From the NCBI GenBank assembly GCA_016801845.1, contig CM028925.1, forward strand, positions 2,999,501 through 3,063,500: DNA of 64,000 bases, read 5' to 3'. Each line of letters begins with the position of its first letter. Position 1 is the stretch's first letter. Positions 9,662 to 21,735 of the stretch are shown here, one piece after another. The DNA is from Polydactylus sextarius. Lineage: Eukaryota; Chordata; Actinopteri; Polynemidae. The notes under the pieces were generated by a model. The model was not told where the DNA came from, did no database searches, and saw only the letters and a program-made list of their open reading frames with translations. Made by a program: the position numbers and the translations under genes.

Positions 9662-12289
9662 ATCTATGCATAAACTCCAGAACAAAGTGCACTTTTTATA
9701 TAACTTCAGCTAAGAAAGCTCAGCAGTCATATACATATATGAACTGCTGTAATTATCAAACATAATTACATTTATTTAAAGCAATATGTAATGCAGTAGA
9801 AAGATATCAAGACATATAGTGTAATGTTAAGATCTATTTAAATTGGTGATGGGGGTGTGGGAGTTGAGGGACTCGATGGTGGAAATATAGATGTCTGTGT
9901 CTATTTTCAACCCCATTAGATATCCACTGACTGATTCTATTCTGCTGTTTATTAGAGCACTCATGGGATTCAATGCATTAAACGTCCCTTCAAAACTTAA
10001 TCTATCGCTTAATTAAAGTTGTCGAATATGAAAACAGAACCAGCCTACTAAGAATTAACTTCAACCCTCCATTGTCCCTCCATCTAAGCCGCAGACACTT
10101 GTGAACTGACTAATGAAGATGTGTTAAGATACAGATTCAGGTCCATTTGCATGCAATTACAGCACATTGCTTAAACGCCAGAGCTGTCAGCATCCATGCG
10201 TCCACATATCCTGCATCTGCAGTTCTCCGGAGAATTACCAACGACCCCCCCCCTCCTCCTCCTTTCTCCTCCTCCTCCCTTCCATCCACCCCCCTGTCCG
10301 TCCCTCCTCCCGCTTCACCAAAGTCATTGCTCTGCCTCTGCAGTTTTGTGGCAAATGGCTGTAGTCCATTCAAACGTGTGAAATTGTAATCATAGCTGTC
10401 TGTGGATGGGTGTAATTAATGTGCTCTATCACAGAGATTCTGATGGCTGGTGTGGAGTATGTGGGGAGCTAAGCCAGCGAAGGACATCGGCTAAATGATG
10501 TGCTATTATATGGAGTGTTTGGTCATTTGTAATAGCACGCAGTGCAGAATGCATGATGAGCAAAGAGGATTGTCCTCCTGGTGCTATCATCATTGTGTTC
10601 ATTAATTGCATTGTTGATGGTAGTTGGTAACACAGCAGGTTGGATGTGATGAGTGTTTGTGTGACAGAAATAGCTCACATTCTGGCAAATATGGTTTTTC
10701 GCAAGGAATCCAGGAGTCGTATTTGTTAAGAGTGTCTGCTGGGAAATTTACCTGCCGTGTTCTCTAACAACTTTACAATTTAGTTTTAACGGGTTTATTC
10801 CTCAACGTCTCCCCCAGGTGTCTGCGCTGTCTGCAGATTGATAGATTTTACAACACAGTCATTAGTCGAACAGATATAAGAGGATGTTGGGTTTAACTGA
10901 TGGTGTCAGTAAACAAGAGGCCGACTCAGAGATAAGGAACGGCAGCGAGCGAGCCGGGGAGAAGACTGATAGGATAACACGAGAACAACAGCGTATCCCA
11001 TCAGTCTGTTTGTCGGACCCGTCTCTACTTAGACAAATTGGGATCGGGGATGTTGGGTGGGCTTTTCCTGACGACACAATAAATACATCTTGTCTGCGAC
11101 GGGGGATAAAAATGTGACAAACAAACGTTAGTGTCAAAAGAGTGAAAGCAGGGAGAGAGTCGTGGATGTGATGGAGGGCTGTGTTCTGCTGCTCTGTGCA
11201 TGTTTTCCTGTGTGTGGGTGGGTTTTTCTCATTAGTTTGGGAATTCCTGACATGCTACAACACTGCAGGTACATATTTCAGTAGACTGTGTACCAACAGA
11301 TCATGGGGGTCGCTGGATAGTGAGTTATGCTTTTGATAGAAAAATACTGAGTGGTCATGTAGCTTTGTTGATTATATATCCTGTTTTGTTAGAGAGTCTC
11401 AAACGAAGCTTAAAGTCCAGTTTTAATGAGCAAAGCTGTGTTGAATGTAGTGGAGGTATGCACTCTTAAAGACAAAAGGGATCCAGTTGCTACTGAAAAC
11501 ATCTTTCTTGCAACTGCTTCTGATTGGACACAGTGGAGCAGTTACTGCAGCACACACCCCTCATTTCAGTTGACTGTACGTGTACATGTTTTTCCTGTGG
11601 GGACTTGAACCTGTCTACACACTCAAAAAGCAGGTCCCCATAATGTAAAAAACCAAATATGAAGGTGAAGACACGACTTAAGGTTTGGTTAAGGTTGGGG
11701 TTGGACGAGTAGTAGCAACAACTGAGATCTCTAGGGTTTCCAGGAAAGTCTCCAGGAAATGAATGCAAGTCAATGAAATGTCCCCTGAAGGCATGAAAAC
11801 AAGACTGCCTTTGTGTGTGTGTGTGTGTGTGTGTGTGCGCACACAAGAGTGGGAGAGAACAGAACCATCTTTTGTTTTTAATGTTGGAAAAAAATAGAAT
11901 AAATAAATGAATTAATTCATTTGTGGCGGCCATTGTTGATTCTGTGGCGACCGCACATTGATATCATTAAATGTGAAACCCTACGATCTTCTGTGATGGT
12001 TTCAACTGTGTCACTTCTGTTCGCTTCTTCGATTCTATTTATAGAAACTGTTTATTGATTTGCTTCTGCCGCTGGGTTTTAAAAATGATGCTTCCTTGTT
12101 GATTGCGTCATGTATTGTCTTGAGTTACAACCAGTCACCACCAAGTCAGCCTAAAGGCCCACGCAAGAACTTTTTGGGGCTGAGCGGAGTACCTACCCCT
12201 GGTCAGGGACTTTTTTTTTTTTTTGCCCTGAAAAAGTTCCTGAGTCGTGCCTCTCTGTGTCTTCTTTTTCACCAAACTAGATGGTCTCG
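9662..12289. other. Non-coding DNA; pyrimidine tract and (TG)n
   Basis: No exon is recognised. A polypyrimidine tract (C/T with CCT repeats) lies at 10245-10315; three overlapping ORFs there are artefacts of it. A (TG)n run lies at 11812-11837, followed by gcgcacaca. The stretch 10380-10640 is low in repeats and rich in TAAT cores, so it is a candidate conserved element. ORFs at 10862-11137 and 11490-11933 have no recognised domain. Confidence 0.55.
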
Positions 12290-13625
12290 TCTTGGACTTT
12301 GTTTGGAATGGGAGAGCTACAAGGGTACATCAGATGTTACAGAGACCCAAGACATTTGGGTGAAATGGTTCTACCAAACACTGAAATTGTTGATTTTAAT
12401 ACAAGGATATTGAATCTCCTCCAACAAAGTTATGTATTGAGGCTAATTCTGCTCATCTGGTATCATCAGAGGCCTTTTTGCATTGACCTCTTCCTTCCTT
12501 GGTGAATGAGGCCTTAAAATTCAAGTTCAGTCGAGACACTGTTTTGACTTGTAGATGTTCTGTCTCAGTCAAACACTGGCGGCATATTACATCTATTGTC
12601 TTTTGTCCATCTTTGTTGGACAGTATCTTTTCTGTTTGGATTGATTTGGAACAAAAACTTTTTTGAGAGATTTATATGTAGCAACTGCTTTCACATCTTT
12701 CCAACAATTAGTTGCCAAGTCTTCTCCCCCCTAAGGGATATTGGTTTTGATACATCTGAATTCACATCCTTCTCTGTAGCCGACTTCTTGACTTCTCTGC
12801 TCGTCTTAATTATGTTTTTTGGACCCAGTGGTTTCACCGAAAGGGGTGATTTTCAACTATTTTTTAAATACTCATATACTCCCTAAGTGGTTTTTGGAGG
12901 TGGCAATTCATAGATCCATTTTTTTTTTTTGTGGCTAAAAACGGCTTCGTTGAACACAGGCTTCTGCTCCGAGCCCAATTCATCAAAGAATATTTGACAT
13001 TGTGTCTCCTTCCTCTCACTGACATCAACAATGAGTCACCGTTCCTCTCTAACTAAACTGTGGACCAAGATTTTGATTCGTTATCTAAGGTAGTCGGGGG
13101 AGAAACTTGTCCCTAATGCTGTCACTGCTCTGTTTGGTTCACTGCCCTCTTCGATTAATCTCTCTTGTACTAATAAGGACATGATGGCATTCACTACACT
13201 GTTAGCTAGGAGATTGATATTGTTAAGATGGAAAACCTCATCTCCGCCTACTGATGCAAGCTGGATCAGAGAGGTGCTACATTTTCTTGAACTAGAAAAG
13301 ATTAGGTCGACTCTGCCTGGTACTAATATGTAGATATTGTTTGTAATGAAATGCAGAATGATGACTCCAGATGGTTTTCCAGTTGTTTGACTTGACGGTA
13401 GTTTAGGCAGTTGACTAGTTAGAAAACAGGAGTTAATTTGAGGTTAAGCTTGATAACCATAAATATTCTTTGTAGTGAGGAATTGGTTAAAGGGGGTTAA
13501 GGGGTTAAAGCACAAAGCATTTCCTTGAAACTTTGTGTTTTAGTAATTGTTTTTATTTTTGTAAAACAGCTTTGCAATATCATACCACTTGGGTTTCCAA
13601 AATACACTTGTGCAATAAATACCTG
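12290..13625 (+). mobile_element. Decayed L1/Tx1-type LINE, 3' portion
   Basis: The clearest remnant is 13094-13333, 79 codons open to a TAG. It has MMAFTTLLARRLILLRWKT, then PPTDASWIREVLHFLELEKI, the tryptophan-rich C-terminal signature of L1/Tx1-like ORF2 proteins (LILxxWK...P....W..E......LEK). Upstream, 12350-12500 (RHLGEMVLPNTEIVDF) resembles the RP-LGG-LPN-xxYY region before it. The 3' end has T/A-rich UTR-like sequence and a short TGGA repeat at 13622-13635. Frames are broken throughout. The left boundary is a guess. Confidence 0.55.
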
Positions 13626-13740
13626 GATGGATGGAAGTTAGTAGATGGGGGTGAAACAATGAAATTGGATTGAGATGCGATCATGTTTAACAACTTGGTA
13701 ATTGGTAATTTTTGGTAATTTTTTAATGCTGCATAATACA

Positions 13741-13853
13741 GGAGCGCTCACAGGAAAGTAAAATGTTCTGGTGATCTGGGAAGACACCATCCTATTGTTC
13801 AACTAATGAGACATTTCACCTCCAAACTTCTGACTTGGTTTCATTCAAACACA
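13741..13853 (+). repeat. Interspersed repeat copy A (pair with 15071-15190)
   Basis: It shares caggaaagtaaa, then ttcaac, then tttcacctccaaacttctga and gtttcattcaaa, in the same order as copy B. The family is not named here, though similar wording is common in fish genomic DNA. Confidence 0.55.
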
Positions 13854-15070
13854 ACTCGATTTAGTGCATCGGTTTGGGGACTATTTTCTGTGGTGGACTT
13901 AATCCAGACTTGGTTTTCTGGTGAGTGTTTAAGGCGGTTTGGATTGATTTCATGTTAAGGACTGAATGTGTCACCAGGTGCTACTGTGTAGTTTGCTGAT
14001 GTGTTTCTGATGGACAGCAGCGGCTATGGCGCCATGACGTCACCTCGCTAACAGGAGCAGCGATCCACACCATTCTCGGTGAAGATCTTTGTAGCGAGTG
14101 GCTGTTGAAGAACATGTATGTCTGTTAGATGGTCAGAAAATGGGGTTCAGTAGAAATCCAGGGATTCCAAACCCGTCCTGGGTCTGAGTTGCGAGCTGGA
14201 TCACAGACCTGTTTAATCTCTGCCTCCTTCATGATGTATTTCTCACTGTAATTGTTGAACGTTGCTGCAAAAATGATGAAAGAGGCCATTAGTCTTTGAT
14301 TCTGAAGGACTGACACCCAAACCAGACATTTATTGTTGACGGTAAGATGGATGTAAAATAAAATAAAAAATAAAATCCATCACAGCTGAGCTAGAAATAT
14401 CTCAAGGTGAAACTGTCTACAGCTGGTCTGGCGTCTTCAGGAATAAAAAAAAAAAAAAAAATAATAATACAAGCGTGAAACAGCAAATTTTAAGTTTAGA
14501 GATGCAGCTGTCATCTGGGATGTACTTTAACGCAGCATCAAACTCTGGCTGTGGTTGAAATACCATGCAGCAGTGTAAAAAAAAAAATGTAAATTACAAA
14601 TAATAAGCATTACATTCAATTTACTTTTAAGTTTAAAGAGGGACAAATGTCTCTGTGGTGGAACCACTGACATTTCTATCAAAGAAGAAGATGTAAAAAG
14701 GGAAGAGGAAACGATGTTTTCATGTTCAGATCAACTTTTATTTATATCCACATTTAGGTCCAAAGCAATATATTAATTTCCTTTAAATAGACGTAAATCA
14801 AAACATAGTATTAAACACTCAGGAGCAGCCAGGATTCAATTTGGACTGAATGAAAGACTTTTAACTTTCTGCTTGAGAGTCTAAAGCCTGGTTGTGTAGT
14901 TATGACTGTAATCATGCACATTTACTGATGTACTTTATATTTGAAACAAATTGTTAAAGATTTACTCCAAGCAGTTGATCCGTGGACATGTTTCTCGACA
15001 GCTGCCATCTTGGTTTCGTAGTGGATGAGGAAAGAAACAGTGAGAATGGATTCATAGGTAATAATGGCAG
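13854..15070. other. Non-coding DNA between two repeat copies
   Basis: No exon is seen. A full TGACGTCA cAMP-response-element palindrome lies at 14035-14042. A runs are at 14444-14460 and 14577-14587. The 63-codon ORF on the minus strand at 14125-14316 is unremarkable. Confidence 0.5.
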
Positions 15071-15190
15071 CTCAGTTTGTCAGGAAAGTAAAGTCAACGT
15101 AATGAAGGAAACACGACCTCACCTCACTCTTCAACCAAAGAGACGTTTTACCTCCAAACTTCTGATACAGGCCTAGTTTCATTCAAATGA
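15071..15190 (+). repeat. Interspersed repeat copy B (pair with 13741-13853)
   Basis: It holds caggaaagtaaagtcaacgt, aaccaaagagacgttttacc, tccaaacttctg and gtttcattcaaa in the order of copy A. Divergence is substantial, so this is an old dispersed family rather than a recent duplication. Confidence 0.55.
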
Positions 15191-18100
15191 CCCAAATTAT
15201 TCTCCCAAAAATAAAAATCTTTATACTGTTTGCACCCTGGATGAACCGACCTCATTACATTTAAAAAGACATGGTTAAACAAACTCTTTCCTCAACAGTT
15301 GTTTTAGCTTCGGCTGTAACAAGTGACACACAAGGCAAATGCAATTAGGATACCTGATCTCAATTCTGCTAATAAAGACAGTCTGCAGAGGGTATTTAGA
15401 CTTCAGTGGGATTAGGGAGATCTTTGTCATGTAGATCTCCGGAAGGCCCGCGGCTTCGGAGATAAAAATGAAGACGAATCCTTAGTAGAGGAGGGAAGAA
15501 TAAAACAGAGGGATGGGAGTGGAGGACGCAGAGCTCTCAGCTAATGACAGGGCTACTCTGCATCACTGCACTGACTAATGAGCACTCCAACAAGGGTGAG
15601 CTTAAAGACCAGTGTGTGTGTGTGTGTGGCGCGATACGTATGTGGCGTGTATAGTATGTAGGAGTAGGAGTGTGTGTTCATGTGGTGTTAAAAAGAGGAA
15701 ACTTACAAAAGGAAATGAAGGAAGGGAGAAAGAAAACAAGAGAAGGAGGGAGGGGAGGGTATCTCTCCGAGCTCCAGATCCACGGTGCGTGACAACGGAG
15801 GAAGCGCTTAATAATTCACATGATATTGATTTAGTTACCTTACTTCCCTCTTCACTCCCACGCCCCCGGGAGGAAAAAGCCCACCTGTAGGTTCTCGCTC
15901 CCTCCCCGCCCCCCCCCACCCCCAACTGATGCAACACATGCAGTTGTAATGAAAACACAGAGAAACACGGCGCAATCAGCACCGACGACCTCGGGCGAAT
16001 ACGAGGATCCTTCAAATCGCACCTGGTCTGACGCCCATCAACATGCTCGAAAAACGACGCAATAAGTGAATCGTTCCACACCATCATTAAGGTGATGATA
16101 ATTATGTACCGTGGTGGTAATCATTTAACATTTCACATTATGAGATTTAGAAACAAAAAAAAAGCGTCTTTAACAACATTTCTTTTGTGAAAAGGGATTT
16201 CAAATACGATGTGGTGCAATAAAGCAAAACGGAATATTTACAGTGTCACATCAACTCAAGTCTGTAAACTCTCCCGGTTAAATATTCATCATCCGCTCTT
16301 CGTCCTGTTTTATGATTCAAATGCCAGCACAGTTGAATTTGTTGGCCTTTTCCCTCAACATGCGGCTGCAGTTTAAGGAGGAATTAAAAAGGTATCATTT
16401 GCCTCGAGTATTAACAGCTCTTAATTTCATCCACTCCCTGACTGCACGGGAAGAGATCAGGAGGCCTTTTATTTCTCCCCTCCCTGTGTCTACATGTAAG
16501 AGAAATGAAGCAGACGTATTCATTGTACTGGCGCGGGCTGTGTTTCCTTAACTTTATCGCCACCTTCAGGACGGTCTGTCTAAAAACACCATGAAATGAA
16601 AAAGGCCTTTTCCACACAGATGAGGCTTTACAGGACTGTTGATTAGACATAAAGTCAAATTAAAATGGAGCACATGATACGATATGACACAACACATTGT
16701 GTCACCAACGGTGCTGCACCATATCTGACCGTTAATGTTGTTTAGAAGAGAAAAACAGACACGTAGACGAGTGAAACAAGCTGCATACTACGAGTTAATA
16801 TCACATTAACACTGAGCATTTAAGGATTATTATGTATATGTTATATTGAAGTGATTTGTTATATTAAAGTAGTACAATATGTCACTTTTTAAATTTCTTT
16901 CTTTCTCAGAAGTGACACCAGTTTCATTTAATTTAGAATTTAAGTACAAAATTTGGCTCAAATCCAATGGAAAACAAAGTTGTTACAATTGTTTTTATGA
17001 TTTGATGAAAATGTTTGATGCTGCAGAAAGTCGATAAATCAATGATGTTTTTTTAAAAAGAAACAAATAAGTACGTAAATAGTACGTAAGTAAGTAAATA
17101 GCAGATAGTGGTCAGGGTGGATATGGTGCAGCTAAAATCACAATTTAAAAACCTGCACAAGATGTAATAACTAAAGTGATAACATTATTTTTATTATATA
17201 TTGTTTTTATTTTATATATATTATAGTGGAATTATGATTTACAGCTAAATTTATAGATGCTTAAGTTGACTTATATATGAAAAGATTTATTAAATAGATA
17301 AGAGACATTTGATCAATCTGTGGTCACAGTATCGTAAATAACCAACGTGTATATTCTGTAATATATCATGTTCCTTATCGTCTTACTCTAAACAACAGTC
17401 CGTTGGTCTTCTGCTCTCATTTTCCTCATTGTTCGTCTGGTCTGTGGTTTGTTTGTGTGTGTGTTTGTTTTCGGATCCTCTCACATCAGCAGCATTTATC
17501 ACATTAACGCTCGTTTTAAACCAATCACGGTCCAGCTTGTAACTTACACCACTGTGATGTGGAAACTCGAAGCCTCCGGTTCACAGATGCTGAGAGGACG
17601 TAGGACGTGGTGGTTTGATATAGACTATTTTCACGTTTTCACATGGACAGATCTAGCTATGATTTTCAATAATAATAACAATCAGTCTTTTATTGAATAA
17701 AAATCATTACAATTGCATTTAAATGTTAGGTTTTGAAACATATCTGAAGTGTGTATTTGAATTCTTGCTCATTTATGAGTAAAATGTGACAACAGCTGGA
17801 AACTGGATAAATAAAAAATGACCTTTTGAAATTTAATAGTGTGTCTTTTAGAGCCTTAACGGAGAAATCATTATCGAGTCAATAGGCTTCAGTCGTCGGA
17901 TGTTTGGTCTAACACCCTGTTTCATCATTTATGTGAAAGCGCTGCCACCTGCTGGTTCAGGACACAACAACTAGTCTCATGTTTCTAACAAGTGTAACAC
18001 ATACTAATGTTTGGCTGTTTAATCTGTTTTATGATTATTTTATTTAAATGAATTTGTGATGTTTTTTGGTTTTTTTATTTCCCTCTATCCTTCCTTTTAT

Positions 18101-20964
18101 GATAAAAAAAAAAATCAACTAAAACCGAATTAAAGCTAAATTGAGAGATCGAGGATTTGTTTTCTAAACGGACAAACTTGACGTTAATGGCGTTTGGTTA
18201 ATGAAAGTGCACAGTGATGAATGGGGCACTGTACTCCGTCTCTCGGTTCGGTTGTAATCCGATAAATATGGGTGTTTAATTGATAATGTCAGGCTGAGAG
18301 GAAACTTGGCCATTCTCTCCTTACAGAGTTTCCCCTGTAGTGTAGACACCATGAATATTTCAACAAACAATTGAGCAGAAAGTGTGTGACAGTTGTTCTT
18401 TTCCATTTACTGGTCTGCTACTTTAACGCCTTCTTTACAGTCAACACCATACAGAACATATTAAATACTAGAATAAAAATAAATTAAAATGAGACAAACG
18501 GGATAAATGAAGTTGTTAAAATACTGAGGCGTCTCCTGCAGTTCAGACTCTGAGCTCTACGCTCTTCTCTCATTAGGAGATTCCCCAGGAAACCCAAACA
18601 ACACCATGTGACCAGGCGGACGGCTCGTGTTGCCTTTCACCTCCGTTGCTGACCCAGACCCTGCTGCATTTGCCTGAAAGTGACTCCCACCACCTCACAT
18701 CAATGGAAAGAAATGGTCCATGTGAGAGTTTGACTGACAGCTCTCTCTCTACAACTGAGCCCAGCCTGAAAACGGAGATGTTACAAAGTGTGGTACAGTA
18801 AGCATTCATCTTGAAATCTTTAACCCCCAGTCACTTAGACATAAGCAGGACATATTAGTGTCAGTAAACCTATAGCCCCATATAGGATTATCCTACACGG
18901 AAAGTCAGTGTCAGTGAGCTGGCTCTGAAGTGAAAAGAGCTGTAATATTAAGCCTCAAACAAAAGGCAAAGTTTGATTTTCACTGACTATGTAATGTTAG
19001 AAACATTTCACTGTTGCACTGGGTGACATTTTTCTCCAGTAAGGGAAATTAGAGAGACCCTGTAGACCTACAGGACTCTGTTACCTAGAAAACACAAAAT
19101 ATTGATTTGGACAAATGGTTTATTTCATATTTAATACGTTCATGATTAAGTTAGACTGCTTATTGGACCAATATTAGAAATACTCCTCAGTATAACATCA
19201 CACAACTCAGCAATGTTATAATATAATAATGTTATAATGATCAACTCATTTGTTTTACTTAATATTAAATTAGAAATTGTTGCACATTGTAATGTTTACT
19301 TATTAAATTGTATGCAATTGGCTTTGTCACAATATTGCAGTCAACTACATTTATATTAGTTAATGCTAATGTGGCTAATACTACATTAGACATAGTTTAT
19401 TTTGCAAAAATTTGTAACATTTATCTAAATGAAAGATTATTGGCTTCACAACCAGCTACGTTAGCTTTTAGCTATTGTTAATATAACTGATGTGACATTA
19501 CTTAATGTTATGAAACATTAGCAAGAGCTGCATAAATCAAAATTACGTGTTAGTGTAAGTGTTAGCACCAGCTACATTATCAATAGCTGCTATGATTTGT
19601 AGCCTTTACTTTTATTAGCTTTATTATTAGCTATTGCTAATCTAGCATTAGCTGCTGAGGATCGTGATGCTTACCTTGAAATGAAATATTATTAGCTTCA
19701 GGTGTGTTGGCGTTAGCTAATGCTGCAGGAGCAAAAAGCAGCTAAAAGAATGATTTATTTTTGTATGACATTTGCTAAAACTTAAGTATATAATATATAT
19801 GTATGATCTTTTTTCTGAGATAGGCCAGTGGCTTTGGTGTTTTCATAGGATTTACTGTCAACGATGCTGATAAGGCGTATCACCAACATGTCCTCTGACA
19901 CTAGTTTGAACTTCATATGAGAAAACAGCACACTCGTAATGCTCGTCTTTGTGACACCGTGAAAATAAAAAGCAAATACTTTCATTTAATAGTTTAATAA
20001 ATGTGCTCTGTGTCTATAAAGCTCTACAGTGTGAGGAGGTTGATGGGCTGTAGCAAAGCACTGATACCTGTAAAGCTCCCCGGTGTGACAAATGTGTTTT
20101 TCTGAGCTCAGCTGCTTTTGAGAGCAGCAGAGGAAAAAAGCAGCATCTCTTAAGAGGCTCTTGGGAATCGAGCTTGAAGGTTTGGAGATAGAATGAACTA
20201 ACAGGGCACTTAGCTGCTATCTGTGGCTAAACAGGGGCTACTCCAGGATCTTATTCTCAACAGAATGCTGCGCTAGGATGTCTGAGGGGAGCTCAGACCA
20301 CTGCTCATCCTCTAAGTGGTTTAGATCTCTCCAGACATGACCAGGCCTCTCATCTCAGCTGGGTCCCGCGCGGGGTCCAGGGTGCAGACGCTCACACTCT
20401 AAGTAATGGAGAAAAGGCAGCAGACAGAGGACGATAGACTTGCAGTTGGGCAGGTATATTACTTTCAGTTGGTAAAGTTCAAGCCTCCAATTTCATTCTG
20501 CTCCTGCTCTTACTTTAGTCGTTATATAGTTAATGACAGTGAGCGATACTGGCAGTAAGCCGGGACCAACACCAGGTTTAATTTGACAACATGCGCTAAA
20601 TGATTGATCGTGACACAAGTTATATCATGAAATCAAGCTGAGCCTGAATTGTGACATTACAGCTGAGGTCAAGTGACACCTGTGATTGTGTGTTTGTGCC
20701 TCTCAGAAAACCGTGGCTTCTCTTTCAAATGGGTCACGTAATGACTTATTGTGTTTCTCCCCCAAGAGAACAAGACTTGTAAATGATCGCAATTAATCAG
20801 ATTAGGCCTGTTCAGGCCAGTGAATACCAGGGTCAGATGTGTTAGGTTCTAACGTGTGCTGAGCCTTTCAAGTAAAGTTTAAAGTCGTCCATCATGGATC
20901 ATTTCTCCTGTTGGACATGAGTTTTTGTGTGAGTGAGATATTGTGCTTTAACTTTCTTGGAAAC
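15191..20964. other. Long non-coding stretch
   Basis: No exon, RNA gene or intact transposon is recognised. A short (TG)n is at 15613-15628 and a C-rich run at 15894-15926, whose minus strand is G-rich. The stretch 16260-16660 lacks repeats and looks like a candidate conserved element. 17080-17300 is very AT-rich. Words of the fish TTAGC/GCTA type cluster at 19430-19740. ORFs at 15602-16087 (minus) and 17449-17700 have no recognised features. Confidence 0.5.
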
Positions 20965-21100
20965 CAGCTTATTTACTTTCTTGCCAAGAACTGGACGTGA
21001 AGATCGATATCATCCTCTTCTCTGTCTGTGAAAGCCGGCAGTCAGTTAGCTTTAGCTCATCAAAAAGAGTGGAAACAGGAGGAAACAGCCAGTCGGCTCT
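20965..21100 (-). repeat. Percomorph-type interspersed repeat, inverted copy
   Basis: Read on the minus strand, the words (actttcttgccaagaa, gaagatcgatatcatcctct, gtctgtgaaagccggcagtc and gtggaaacaggaggaaacag, as written on +) are the reverse complement of the element at 9495-9661. Confidence 0.5.
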
Positions 21101-21383
21101 GTCAGAAGGTTTCACGTCTCAGTTGGGTCTGAAAATAAAAACCAAAGAGCTCTGAGGGTGAACCAGACGTCTGCAGGTCGCTCCACTACCTGAGGCTTCA
21201 GGCTACGTTAGCCATTACAACCTCCAACTAAACTGTTGTTGAGTTGTATTGTGGGTAATGCAAGCCCCAGGTGTTGACTACAGAAAAAGAATGCACACAA
21301 AAACAATACAATACCTCTGATTCTTTTGTAAATTGTTGTTAATTAGCTTTAGCTGTGTTAGCATGCGGTAATTTAGTTGTTCT

Positions 21384-21440
21384 AGCTATGCTAAGCTAAC
21401 CAACTGGTGGCTACAGCTTCAGTTATAATAGACAGATACA
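21384..21440 (+). repeat. Percomorph-type interspersed repeat, short fragment
   Basis: The phrase gctatgctaagctaaccaac tggtggctacagcttcag matches the middle of the element at 9495-9661. Adjacent sequence is not recognisable. Confidence 0.45.
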
Positions 21441-21489
21441 ATATATATTGATATTTGTTAAATGTTTTTTCAGTACAACTTTGAGCTGT

Positions 21490-21735
21490 TGGTTGGTAGC
21501 GGCACTGAGCACTTTATTAGGAACACCATCCTAGAAAGGGATCGATCAGACTAAACTAATACAGCACAACAACCTCAGGTTTTTATTCTGTCTCTGGCTT
21601 TGACATGCTGTGTTTTCTGATGCTTTTCTGCTCACTACCGTTGTAAAGAGTAGTTGTGTTTGTAACCATTGACTATTCCGGCTATTCTCTAATCACCTCT
21701 CTCATCACCTAGTTGTTTTCCATTCATAGAATTGG
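21490..21735 (-). mobile_element. Tc1-like transposon fragment, internally deleted
   Basis: The left end, gagcactttattaggaacac, matches the left part of the longer element at 26960-28190 (ttaattaggaacaccatact). It then jumps to ttttctgctcactaccgttg and accattgactattccggcta, the part that on the minus strand encodes the N-terminal DNA-binding region in this family. Most of the transposase gene is missing. Confidence 0.5.
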